A stretch of DNA of 64,000 nt from Eutreptiella sp. 'Long Island Sound 2002' (lineage: Eukaryota; Euglenozoa; Euglenophyceae; Eutreptiales; Eutreptiaceae), in NCBI GenBank assembly GCA_964036045.1, contig OZ038389.1, positions 65,917,453 to 65,981,452 of the forward strand, given 5' to 3'. Shown piece by piece: positions 43,860 to 54,019 of the stretch (its first letter is position 1; every line of letters starts with the position of its first letter). Below the pieces are notes generated by a model. The model was not told the DNA's origin. It ran no database searches and saw only the letters and a list, made by a program, of their open reading frames with translations. The position numbers and the translations under genes are program-made.

Positions 43860-45695
43860 CTGAAGCGGTATGGGGTGCTTCACCCATACCCGCTGCCCAG
43901 CCTGTGGCGCTCTTCGCCAGGCCAGATCAGGAATTTTCCTGTTGATGCTACGGCATCTTGATTTCTGTGGGATTTCTGTAAAATACCCCAGAAATCGTCA
44001 TTTTACGTCTTTTTTGGGCTGGCGACGACAGTCGTCGCCTGCGCGACGCAGCCCCAGATCGAGAATTTAACTCTCGATTTCTAAAGATTTTAGGCAATTT
44101 TATTATTGTTTTATCGTTTTTAGAAATAAAAGATTGTAGCGTGACCTTTTTCGCGGCGATCCGCGAAGGTCCATTTTTGCGAAAAGTGTCGCGTTCACGC
44201 ATTTTTCAAAAAATGCTGAGGCGATTCCAGGAATCGCCCAGACGCCTATGGCGTAGCCCAACAGTGGGCCTTTTCATATGTAGGTCGAATTGGTACAGAA
44301 ACGCGTCGTGTCGGCTACGCGACGCGTTGGGGGGAGACGCGCAAAATGAGTGTTTTTGACTCAAAAATCACTTTATTTTGTTGTTTTTCGCCCAGAAACC
44401 ACTGTTTGGCCCAGTTTGGGCAGGATCTCAGTGGAGATCCTGATGGCGACGCCTCGTAGCCGTCAGATTTTCTGATGGCGGCGACGCCGTCGCCTTCATT
44501 TCGTCCCTTTTTCTAAGCTATTTTATAGTTTAGAGGTGATACATATACATTGTACATGTCAACGCATTTATTTTGCATATTATTTTACATATACCTTCTC
44601 TTTGTCCATAGACGCCAGATTGTGTCCGCGGACGCTCCCCGTGGGGTGAGCAAGGATTCCAAGACCATTTACGCAACTCCAATGGAATCGAAGTTTGGAA
44701 TAGACTTCATGTAGTACTTGGAGAGGTTGGGGTGATGGGTTGAAGGATTTTCAATTTTTCCAATTTTTCTGTGGACGCACGGACATCACCCCCGCCGAAA
44801 ATGCTTCAAAATGGTCTTGTTTTCCTGTTGATGCTACGGCATCTTGATTTCTGTGGGATTTCTGTAAAATACCCCAGAAATCGTCATTTTACGTCTTTTT
44901 TGGGCTGGCGACGACAGTCGTCGCCTGCGCGACGCAGCCCCAGATCGAGAATTTAACTCTCGATTTCTAAAGATTTTAGGCAATTTTATTATTGTTTTAT
45001 CGTTTTTAGAAATAAAAGATTGTAGCGTGACCTTTTTCGCGGCGATCCGCGAAGGTCCATTTTTGCGAAAAGTGGCGCGTTCACGCATTTTTCAAAAAAT
45101 GCTGAGGCGATTCCAGGAATCGCCCAGACGCCTATGGCGTAGCCCAACAGTGGGCCTTTTCATATGTAGGTTGAATTGGTACAGAAACGCGTCGTGTCGA
45201 CTACGCGACGCGTTGGGGGGAGACGCGCAAAATGAGTGTTTTTGACTCAAAAATCACTTTATTTTGTTGTTTTTCGCCCAGAAACCACTGGTTGGCCCAG
45301 TTTGGGCAGGATCTCAGTGGAGATCCTGATGGCGACGTCTCGTAGCCGTCAGATTTTCTGATGGCGGCGACGCCGTCGCCTTCATTTCGTCCCTTTTTCT
45401 AAGCTATTTGGTAGTTTAGAGGTGATACATATACATTGTACATGTCAACGCATTTTTTTTGCATATTATTTCACATATACCTTCTCTTTGTCCCTAGACG
45501 CCAGATTGTGTCCGCGGACGCTCCCCGTGGGGTGAGCAAGGATTCCAAGACCATTTACGCAACTCCAATGGAATCGAAGTTTGGAATAGACTTCATGTAG
45601 TACTTGGAGAGGTTGGGGTGATGGGTTGAAGGATTTTCAATTTTTCCAATTTTTCTGTGGACGCACGGACATCACCCCCGCCGAAAATGCTTCAG
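43860..45695. mobile_element. 1.84-kb non-coding insertion within the Helitron Rep gene
   Basis: Exact removal of this segment joins GTGGTG to CCTCACAAT in frame and restores the expected Rep sequence VVPHN. The ends form a 7-bp inverted repeat, CTGAAGC...GCTTCAG, flanked by TG on both sides (43858-43859, 45696-45697). Inside are a 74-bp left end and two direct copies of an 875-bp unit (43934-44808 and 44820-45694, offset 886), about 98-99 % alike by eye. Each unit holds several perfect or near-perfect GC-rich palindromes. No transposase is present. GT-AG splicing does not restore the frame, so an intron is unlikely. Confidence 0.8.
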
Positions 45696-45697
45696 TG

Positions 45698-47557
45698 CCT
45701 CACAATCGTCGTCTTCTAGCACGTTTGCAATGCCACAACAATGTGCAACGGATCACATCTTTGGGGTGGGAGTTGTACCTTGCGAAATATCTCACCAAAG
45801 CTGCAAAATCATTGACCGTTCCAATGAACCTGTCACCAAATGCCACTGACGTTGAGTGCTTGCTGAAGCTACGTTCTTTGGGACGCATGGAGAATGGAAT
45901 GATGCTGCTCGGCATTCATCAATGTAGGGGTAGTAGAGAGGTTGTATGGATTCCAACGGATCCATGGCCTATATTGGGGCGCTTGAAACCCCGCAAACAC
46001 CTACCGGAGGATGACACGTCTACAGATGTTTGGTACCTAGATAGGTACGATTTCTATTTGGAGCTTCCGGATGGTTTGCAACTGAAGTACCCTGACTTCT
46101 ACCGCTATTACCGTCGTACACGGCGCAATCCCTCAGAGGCCAGCGCCTTGGCAAGCAATCCAGCAGAGGATATGGCCAACGAATCACTGTCTAGTGATTC
46201 CGACGACGCAGTAGACGGTGATCGGTATAAAGCCGACCCTCCTGACAATGGCAAGGAGCGCCCATACTGGTGGCCTTCCCCTCCAGAGCGCATGGAGCGG
46301 GAAATTAGAGACAACATGGGCAATAAGTGGAGATTGCGCCGGCGCACTGCTATTCCAAGATGGAATTTCTACCTTCCCTACGGTGAGGACGCCGAAAAGT
46401 ACTTCTTACAAAAGATTCTCCTCTCCCAGCCCTTCACGAAAGAAGACCACGAACAGCGATTCTTTTCGAAGGACAATGTGTCGAAGACCTACATGGAGGA
46501 GTGTATCCTTCGTGGGCTGTTCCGAGGATATGAGGAAGAAGCACGCGAAACAGTAAACAACGCCCAGGCTCGAGGTTATTCAGTTGAGCGGTTGCGTCTT
46601 CTTGCAGAGGTCCTTCGGGCTGAGGACATAATTGACGCAACCTTCTTCAACAATTATATGTCCAATTTGGATGAGCTTAACAAGCATCGGGCCGGTGACG
46701 ATGAACCAATGGTTGCTGATGAGGCGGAATTGGATCCCCAGTTGGCTGAGGAGTTGAAGGCATTTATGAATGCCAATGACCCCGCAGCTGCCGAAACCTT
46801 GGTCAATGCTCTAAATCATTGGCAACGCATGGTTTTTGAAATCTTTGTGGCACACTTTCAACAACGACAACCGAAGGATGCCCTAGATATATCGACACAT
46901 TGTCGGGCTAGCATTGATGGTAGCCGACCTCAGTTGTGTGCCATTCTCACAGGAGTTGCTGGAACTGGGAAGTCTCATGTCGTACGTTTATTGATTGCCA
47001 AGCTACGCGCATGTGGATTTTCAATACTCGTGTGCGGTGCTAGTGGCGTGGCAGCGCTGAACGTTGGTGGCCGAACCATCCACAGCTTGTTTTCTTTGTC
47101 CTTGGACCTTGATTGGCAAATCAAAGAGGGAACAATTCTTTGGTGGATGATTCGTAATGCTGACATGATTATTGTGGATGAGTTCTCACTTTTGTCGAAC
47201 AAGCTCCTCCACACGTTGAATGACATACTACACAAGGTGCGACGAGACAAGCGGAATCCTTTCGGAGGAATTACAATGCTTCTTGTTGGCGACCCATTGC
47301 AGCTTCCCGCTGTTGATCTCGACATCTTCGATAGTGCCCTCTTCCGGAACCATTTTGTGCCGTTTGTGTTGACGGAGGTCATGCGCCAAGACGATGAACA
47401 ATTCATCGACTTGCTCAATCGTGTACGCATTGGGGAGGAAACAGATGATGATCATCTCACCCTACAACAACGCATCGCTCCAAACAATGATGTTTCGCTA
47501 CAAGATCTCGAAGATGCCCCCATGTTAGTGGGACGCAGGAATGCTATGCATCGGTGA
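45698..47557 (+). CDS. Helitron Rep C-terminus and Pif1-like helicase, first part
   Basis: This starts in the Rep domain (PHNRRLLARLQCHNNVQ) followed by the two-tyrosine motif YLAKY (Tyr at 45776 and 45788), the likely nucleophiles for strand cleavage. A charged linker of about 300 residues leads to a Pif1/RecD-type superfamily 1 helicase. Walker A is GVAGTGKS (about 46952-46975), Walker B IIVDEFSLL, and motif III LLVGDPLQLPA, followed by TEVMRQDDEQFIDLLNRVR. It unwinds the element during rolling-circle transfer. The frame stops at TGA 47555-47557, but the next codons continue the helicase in the same frame, so the TGA is a nonsense mutation (a Trp codon would need one change). Confidence 0.9.
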   Translation, partial: PHNRRLLARLQCHNNVQRITSLGWELYLAKYLTKAAKSLTVPMNLSPNATDVECLLKLRSLGRMENGMMLLGIHQCRGSREVVWIPTDPWPILGRLKPRKHLPEDDTSTDVWYLDRYDFYLELPDGLQLKYPDFYRYYRRTRRNPSEASALASNPAEDMANESLSSDSDDAVDGDRYKADPPDNGKERPYWWPSPPERMEREIRDNMGNKWRLRRRTAIPRWNFYLPYGEDAEKYFLQKILLSQPFTKEDHEQRFFSKDNVSKTYMEECILRGLFRGYEEEARETVNNAQARGYSVERLRLLAEVLRAEDIIDATFFNNYMSNLDELNKHRAGDDEPMVADEAELDPQLAEELKAFMNANDPAAAETLVNALNHWQRMVFEIFVAHFQQRQPKDALDISTHCRASIDGSRPQLCAILTGVAGTGKSHVVRLLIAKLRACGFSILVCGASGVAALNVGGRTIHSLFSLSLDLDWQIKEGTILWWMIRNADMIIVDEFSLLSNKLLHTLNDILHKVRRDKRNPFGGITMLLVGDPLQLPAVDLDIFDSALFRNHFVPFVLTEVMRQDDEQFIDLLNRVRIGEETDDDHLTLQQRIAPNNDVSLQDLEDAPMLVGRRNAMHR

Positions 47558-50173
47558 AACGAACACTTCATGGCACAATTGGGATCCAATATTGTGACCT
47601 TCAACGCCACGTATGTGGACATGGGTGGTGCTCCTACCAATCAAGCCATGTGCGACTACATCAATTCTCGCAATCGCCGCGTGCTCCCACAACAGGTTTT
47701 TGTGGCCGCCGGTATGCGAGCCCGGCTCATTCGCAACGTTAGTATTCAGAATCGTTTGGTGAACTCGACAATGGTTGTTATCAAGCGATGGTCCAATGAT
47801 GTTATCGTTGTGTGCCCCATTGGTCGCACTAGGGAGTACCCTATTTGTCGGTTCCAACAAATAATCCCCGTGTACGGGCCATCCGTGCAGGTCAAAATAC
47901 TACAATTTCCGATGCTCGCAGGATATGCATGTACTGTTCACGGATCGCAAGGCTGCTCGTACCGGATTGTGTGGATTGATATGGCAACCTTCTTTGCCGC
48001 AGCACCTGCGTATGTTGCATTGTCACGGGCACGGTCCCTGCAAGGTCTATATATCCTTAACTATCGCCGTGAGGCATTCCTTGTGGACCTCTACTACGTG
48101 CAGCTGTGGAATTGGTTTTTGGCAACAAATGTTTTGGCACCCAAACCCGTTCAGCACATTCCGCCTTACCCACGTAGAACCTTCACATCCACTCTCATTG
48201 CCGGGATCATGTGTGTATGCCGCTCATGGCACACCAAATCTCATTTCCCCCAAAATTTGGATGCCCGCATTTTAAAAGTGAACATGTTGCTCATCTTGCA
48301 GTATGTGTCATTTCCATGGTGGTCTTACATTGATAGACAATTACAAGGAGACAAGTTGTCATTGGACATTGACGACCTCAATGAGGACGGAACGGAGCAG
48401 CCACGTATGCGCGGACGGCCTCATGGCACATCTCAGCAACCAAACGTTGGAGTGCAGTTGTTAGATGGCAACAACAAGCCACGTGTCTTTAGTGCTGATG
48501 TCTTGAGCCAAATGTCCGTTGTTCAGTTGCGGACCTTGTGTGCGGCTCATGGACTATCAAGTTGTGGTACAAAGGCTGTTTTCCGGGAGCGCATTCTTCG
48601 AAAGCAAGACCACATTGAGGGTCCACCCAAACGGTACCCGACTACATCGCATGTGGCTCCGCCTCCGTCCTCCATTGGTGACTACCCCCATTTGGATGCG
48701 CGTAATTGCCACTTCAGCATTGAATTTTGGCCCGATGAGAGAAATGATTCGGTCGAGCACAATGTCCATCTTGCAGAATGTGCGTGGCTGTCCAGTGCGG
48801 CAGTCCAGTGCCTCCTCGAAGTTCTCTTGCCCCCAGGAACCACCTCGGTGAAACCCGTTATCATCGACATGCAGTTGGCCCAACTCATGCGACATTCTCC
48901 TACACTAAGCCTCATTTGTACAGAAAAATGCGCGTTACCATTATTGCTAACGTCCCGAAATTCCACAATAGGGGTCCACTATGTGTTGGTCACAAATCTC
49001 CAAGTGGATTGCAAGAGGCTAGTCATTCACGATTCCAAAGACGCCTCGTCGGAATGTGGGGCTCTATTTCGAGTCATGTTGAAAAAACTTGGCTGGTCTT
49101 TCGTCTGGCACCATTACGGAACCCAACCTGATTCCGATACTTGTGGGTTCCGCGTGGTGATGCTCGCCATGCAATGGTGCGCTGCCAAAACGTTGACGGC
49201 GCAGCTCCCACGATGGTTCTTGGCATATTCTGCAAGCATCCTTCAGATGTTTGCCGTGGATTCCACGACGTTGCGATCCGCAGTGAATACGTTCCAAGAC
49301 GCCACATACGAGGATGCTTTGACCATGTATGATGAACCCGTCATTTGGGCAATGACCGAGTGTGGGGCCCTACCTGACGTCACCGATGCCGAATTGGATG
49401 CTCACACAAGCGAACACCATTGGACCTGCCCTCCACAAGGCACCAACCATGGGCCATCACACCCAACGGTAGGCAGCAACCAGGCTAGTCCAGAACCATC
49501 ACAAACCCATCAACCTCAACGCTCCGAAACATCAAGGTCAAAAGGAGGTGCGGACACAAAGCCTACCCCAAACACAAGGCAAAAATCTGGGCGCCCAAGT
49601 CCACCAACACCAACAGCAAAACCTTCGAGAAAAGTTCCCAAGTCCAAAAGAACTACTATGCCAGCACGACATCAACCTCCAAGCCAAGCATCATATCGTT
49701 CGCAACCACATCCACCCCAAGGAGGGCGTGGAAAGTCAACCAACTCCGAGGACAACCACTCCTCAAGAAAAAGGACATCCCAACAAAGCAACGGGCCACA
49801 TTCCAAGAGACAACGTGCAACGGGCAGCGAGCAACGGGGTAGTCGCAAACGCCCTCGACCACACCAAGATTCAACGGCACCATCAGGCGAACCCCCCCGG
49901 TCACGTCCTCGAGCGGCCGGTACCCCGGTGGATCATTTGGCTTTGACAAAGAGAAAAATCAGCGAGTGGTCCACAAGGATCACAGATGAGAACACTAGTC
50001 TTCGCCGGCGAAAGGCACATGCCTTGCACTTCTTGGGTGCCCAAGATGCAACCGCAGTAAAGGGGCAATACCGCTCTTTATCTCTACTTCTTCATCCCGA
50101 CAAGAACAGGACCGACCCAATGGCGACCGAGAAATTCAAAGTGTTGGTTGCGGCAAAAGATTTGTTTGACTAG
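47558..50173 (+). CDS. Helitron helicase C-terminus fused to SAP, Ulp1-like protease and J domain
   Basis: In the same frame after the TGA. First come the helicase's last motifs (YACTVHGSQGCSY, YVALSRARSLQGLYIL; about 47925-48060). A SAP-like DNA-binding helix pair follows at about 48500-48605 (LSQMSVVQLRTLCAAHGL, then GTKAVFRERIL). At about 48700-49200 lies a C48/Ulp1-like cysteine protease pattern: His in GVHYVLV (48977), Asp in VIHDSKD (49031), Gln and Cys in TQPDSDTCGF (Cys at 49142). A Ser/Pro/Arg-rich linker leads to a J-domain with the HPD motif (50093-50101), in YRSLSLLLHPDKN, ending EKFKVLVAAKDLFD at TAG 50171-50173. The protease could process the polyprotein or act on SUMO-like modifiers. 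The J domain would recruit Hsp70. Both roles are inference. Confidence 0.8.
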   Translation, partial: NEHFMAQLGSNIVTFNATYVDMGGAPTNQAMCDYINSRNRRVLPQQVFVAAGMRARLIRNVSIQNRLVNSTMVVIKRWSNDVIVVCPIGRTREYPICRFQQIIPVYGPSVQVKILQFPMLAGYACTVHGSQGCSYRIVWIDMATFFAAAPAYVALSRARSLQGLYILNYRREAFLVDLYYVQLWNWFLATNVLAPKPVQHIPPYPRRTFTSTLIAGIMCVCRSWHTKSHFPQNLDARILKVNMLLILQYVSFPWWSYIDRQLQGDKLSLDIDDLNEDGTEQPRMRGRPHGTSQQPNVGVQLLDGNNKPRVFSADVLSQMSVVQLRTLCAAHGLSSCGTKAVFRERILRKQDHIEGPPKRYPTTSHVAPPPSSIGDYPHLDARNCHFSIEFWPDERNDSVEHNVHLAECAWLSSAAVQCLLEVLLPPGTTSVKPVIIDMQLAQLMRHSPTLSLICTEKCALPLLLTSRNSTIGVHYVLVTNLQVDCKRLVIHDSKDASSECGALFRVMLKKLGWSFVWHHYGTQPDSDTCGFRVVMLAMQWCAAKTLTAQLPRWFLAYSASILQMFAVDSTTLRSAVNTFQDATYEDALTMYDEPVIWAMTECGALPDVTDAELDAHTSEHHWTCPPQGTNHGPSHPTVGSNQASPEPSQTHQPQRSETSRSKGGADTKPTPNTRQKSGRPSPPTPTAKPSRKVPKSKRTTMPARHQPPSQASYRSQPHPPQGGRGKSTNSEDNHSSRKRTSQQSNGPHSKRQRATGSEQRGSRKRPRPHQDSTAPSGEPPRSRPRAAGTPVDHLALTKRKISEWSTRITDENTSLRRRKAHALHFLGAQDATAVKGQYRSLSLLLHPDKNRTDPMATEKFKVLVAAKDLFD

Positions 50174-50238
50174 CCCGTTGATATGATGGCAACACTTAAT
50201 GCGTCACAATGTGCTCTACAAATGGACTTGGAAAACAG

Positions 50239-50263
50239 GTGTACTCTTAATCGAGTTACCTTC
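50239..50263 (+). promoter_or_regulatory. Shared leader motif, copy 3 (orphan)
   Basis: GTGTACTCTTAATCGAGTTA then CCTTC, 65 bp after the Helitron stop. The next ATG that opens even a small frame is at about 50401 (about 30 codons), and satellite DNA begins soon after. Its gene appears lost or replaced. Confidence 0.55.
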
Positions 50264-50514
50264 GTTTCTTCTCCAAGTCCAGTTCCTGGTTGGCAAGGTG
50301 TCTGTTCGTGTAAGCATTTTTGCCGGTAAATTGCCAATAATTACATCCGTTTAGCACCACCCCCGCGAATTGCCGCAATTTAATAAAAGCGCAACCATAA
50401 TGTCCCATGGTGGTCCCTCACCCCATTATTGCCGGTCGCAAGACCCTCCTAAGGGTTCCAATATCACTATCAATGAATACTCAAGCCGATGACACCCTAT
50501 CCTATTCCAGGGTA

Positions 50515-53130
50515 GGGGCGGTGCGAAACGTCGGACTACACCTGGGCCGCATACTCAACAGTTCGGAGGTGCCCGACACCCACATGTGGGTCATTTCTGA
50601 ACTTGTCCCCGTGCATTGCATTGGGGACTACCAAGACGGCATGCGCTACGGTGCCACAATGCCCACATGTGGGCCAATTCTGATTTTGTCCCCGTGCTGA
50701 GCATTATGGGCCCCCGAGACGGCAGGGGCTAGGTAGCCAGTTTGCCCACATGTGGGCCATTTCTAATTTTGTCCCCGTGCTGAGCATTGGGGACCCCCTA
50801 GAAGGCAGGGGTTATGTAGCCACTCCGCCCACAAATGGGCACTTCTGATTTCCCTCCCCGCTCTGAAGAGTTGGGGACCCCCGATACGGCAGGGGTTATG
50901 TAGCCACTCCGCCCACAAATGGGCACTCCCGGTTTCCTTCCCCGATGTGAAGAGTTGAGGGGCCCCTAGACGGCAGGGGTTAGGCAGACACTCCGTCCAC
51001 CAATTGGCACTTCTGATGTCCCTCCCTAATCTGAAGAGTTGAGGACCGGTGCGAAACTTCGGACTACACCTGGGCCGCATACAAAACAGTTCGGAGGTGC
51101 CCGGCACCCACATGTGGGTCATTTCTGAACTTGTCCCCGTGTTTTGCATTGGGGACCACCAAGACAGCATGCGCTACGGTGCCACTATGCCCACATGTGG
51201 GCCAATTTTGATTTTGTCCCCGTGCTGAGCACTGGGGGCCCCCGAGACGGCAGGGGTTAGGTAGCCCGTGTGCCCACATGTGGGCCATTTCTAATTTGAT
51301 CCCCGTGCTGAGCATTGGGGACCCCCTAGAAGGCAGGGGTTATGTAGCCACTCCGCCCACAAATGGGCACTCCTAATTTCCCTCCCCGCTCTGAAGAGTT
51401 GGGGACCCCCGAGACGGCAGGGGTTATGTAGGCACTCCGCCCACAAATGGGCACTCCTGATTTCCTTCCCCGATATGAAGAGTTGAGGGCCCCCTAGACG
51501 GCAGGGGTTAGGCAGACACTCCGTCCACCAATTGGCACTTCTGATGTCCCTCCCTAATCTGACGAGTTGAGGACCCCGAGATGGTAGGGGTTATGCAGGC
51601 AGTCCGTCCACCAATAAGCACTCCTTATTTCCCTCCCCACCTTGAAGAGTTGGGGAGCCCTCAAATGGTAGGGGGTATGTAGGCACTCCGCCCACCAATG
51701 GGCCCTTCTAATTTCCCCCCCCGCTCTGAGGCGTTGGGGACCCCCTAGACGGCAGGGGTTATGTAGCCACTCCGCCCACCAATGGGCAACCGCACATTTT
51801 CATCCCTGCTCTAAAGAGTTGGGGATCCCCGAGACGGCAGGGGTTATGTAGCCACTCCGCTCACCCGTGGGCCACCACACATTGTCCTCCCCGCTCTGAA
51901 GAGGTGGGGACCCCCTAGACGGCAGGGGTTATGTAGCCAGTCCGCCCACCAATAGGCCACCCGAGACTTTACTCCCCGCTCTGCAGAGTTGGGGACCCCC
52001 AAGACGGCAGGGGTCATGTAGCCATTCCACCCACCAACGGGCACGTGTGATTGCCCTCCCCACTTTGAGGAGTCCGGGACCCCCTGGACGGCAAGGGTTA
52101 TGTAGCCACCCAGCCCACGTCATATTTTCCAGCCCGCTGTGAAGAGCTGGGGATCCCCAAAACGGCAGGGGTTATGTAGCCACTCCACCCAACAATGAGC
52201 AGTTCCGATTTCCATCCACGCTTTTAAGAGTTGGGGACCCCCAGGACAGCAGGGGTTATGTAGCCACTCCACTCACCAATGGGGCACCTCAAATATTCCT
52301 CCCCGCCCTGAAGAGGTGGGGGCCCCAAGACAGCAAAGATAATGTGCCTACTCTGCCCACCAATGGGCGTTTGTGATTTCCCTGCCCCCTCCGAAGAGTT
52401 GGGGACCCCCCGAGTTACGTAGGCATTGGGCCCCCAAGTGGGCAACGTCAAATTTTCCCTTCCGCTGTGATGAGTTGGGGACCCCCATACGGTAGGAGTA
52501 GTCTCGCCACTTCGCCCACCATTGGGCCACTTTTGATATTCCTCCCCGCTCTAAACAATGCGGAACCCCCAAGACTGCAGGGGTTATGTAACCACTCGGC
52601 CCACCAGTAGGTCACTTCGGATCTTCCTCCCCGCGCTAAAGAGTTGGGTACCCCCCAGACAGCAAAGATAATGTGCCTACTCTGCCCACCAATGGGCGTT
52701 TGTGATTTCCCTGCCCCCTCCGAAGAGTTGGGGACCCCCCGGGTGGCAAAACTTGCGTAGCCAGTTACCCCACCAATGGAGCACTGCAGAATTTTCTCCC
52801 CGTTCTAAAGAATTGGGTACCCCCAAGACACCCCCGCTGCCCACCCGTGGGCACTTCTGATTTTCTTCCGCGATTTGAAGAGGTGGTGATCCCCGGGAAA
52901 GGCAGGGGTGATATAGCCACTTTGCCCACGTGGGCCATTTCTGATTTTGTCCCCGTGCTGAGCATTGGGGACAAGACAACAAGGGTTATGTAGCCACTCA
53001 GCCCACCAGTGGGCCATATCTGTTCCTCTTCCCCACTCTAAAAATGTCCCAATCCCCACGACAGCGGCGGTTAAGTAGCCAGTCCGCCCTTCGGGCCCCT
53101 CGGGACACTTCTTATTGCCCACCCCGCTCT
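50515..53130. repeat. 84-bp satellite array with higher-order repeat
   Basis: About 30 diverged units of 83-84 bp. A typical unit has GTTGGGGACCCCC, AGACGGCAGGGGTTATGTAG, CCACTCCGCCCAC, ATGGGCAC and CCTCCCCGCTCTGAAGAG. Several units carry the palindrome GCCCACATGTGGGC. The block 50519-50990 is repeated at about 51050-51530, a higher-order period near 530 bp. ORFs on the minus strand are by-products. Confidence 0.9.
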
Positions 53131-53927
53131 AAAAAGTGTATGGTGCCCCCAATAATGTCCACATTGAATACACAAAGATCTTTCTCTCCATGTCCGACCA
53201 TTTTGTTGTGGTGCATTGCATACACCTTGCCGTCTCGTGGTGCATCATACATGGTGGACCGCTGTACATGTAAAGGAATGCTGCCCCACCAATGCGCCGA
53301 ATTTTCCGTGCCACCAAAGACGTGGACCCCATCCAAAGGAATGTGTCAAGCAGTAACCACACAACAACTAACCAACCCTCAATCATTCCCACAATAGGCC
53401 TATAAGGAAATCACCTCCCATGCCATCAAAAATACATCCCACAAGGTCCTGGTGTGATGCGGCCAGCACATATTAAAGGGTAAGCATGCAAGAGGTGACG
53501 CGGTGGGTGGGGGTTCTTATTCCGTGCCTTGCCGTGCCCGTTTCTTTGTTAGGCTGCATTGTGAACTCGTTGCCATTGCTTTGTGCATTACGCATGGTAA
53601 AGAAAGAAGTCGGAAAAAGGGCAGTCCACAATCACAACATTGGTCCAACGCCATCAAACGTGAGCCAAACAGTGTGTTCCACAAGTAATCCGTGCCAAAA
53701 CCGGATTCAACGAAACGACGCATCCATTGCTGCAACACATATGCACCTCCCCCGTAAGGGTCACACCACGTCATTGCATGTCACAACGTCACACGCCGTT
53801 GGAACCCATAGGAGGACAAGATAGTAAATATGGATCCAATGCAAAAGGACTTTTAGGTAGCATGACCACCTTCATTTCCACTATCTACAGCTTTTTTGCC
53901 TAGCCTCGTTGAGTATTGCATATACAG
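53131..53927. other. Spacer, no gene recognised
   Basis: Several ORFs of 60-117 codons exist on both strands without recognisable motifs. The segment ends in GCATATACAG just before leader motif copy 4. Confidence 0.4.
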
Positions 53928-53952
53928 GTGTACTCTTAACCGAGTTACCTTC
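53928..53952 (+). promoter_or_regulatory. Shared leader motif, copy 4
   Basis: GTGTACTCTTAACCGAGTTA then CCTTC, preceded by TATACAG, 67 bp before the ATG at 54020. Confidence 0.65.
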
Positions 53953-54019
53953 GTTTCATTCAATACTCATCAAGGCTCAAACGATTTCCATCGCAACGCG
54001 TCCTACAAGCACTGCTACA

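Noticed and set aside
43854-45697. Spliceosomal intron in the Helitron Rep gene
   Set aside because: No GT-AG pair at the boundaries restores the frame. The short inverted ends and TG duplication fit insertion.
50763-53122. Minus-strand ORFs with repeated Trp/Gly/Leu/Asn motifs
   Set aside because: They are by-products of the 84-bp satellite; frames are not maintained between units.
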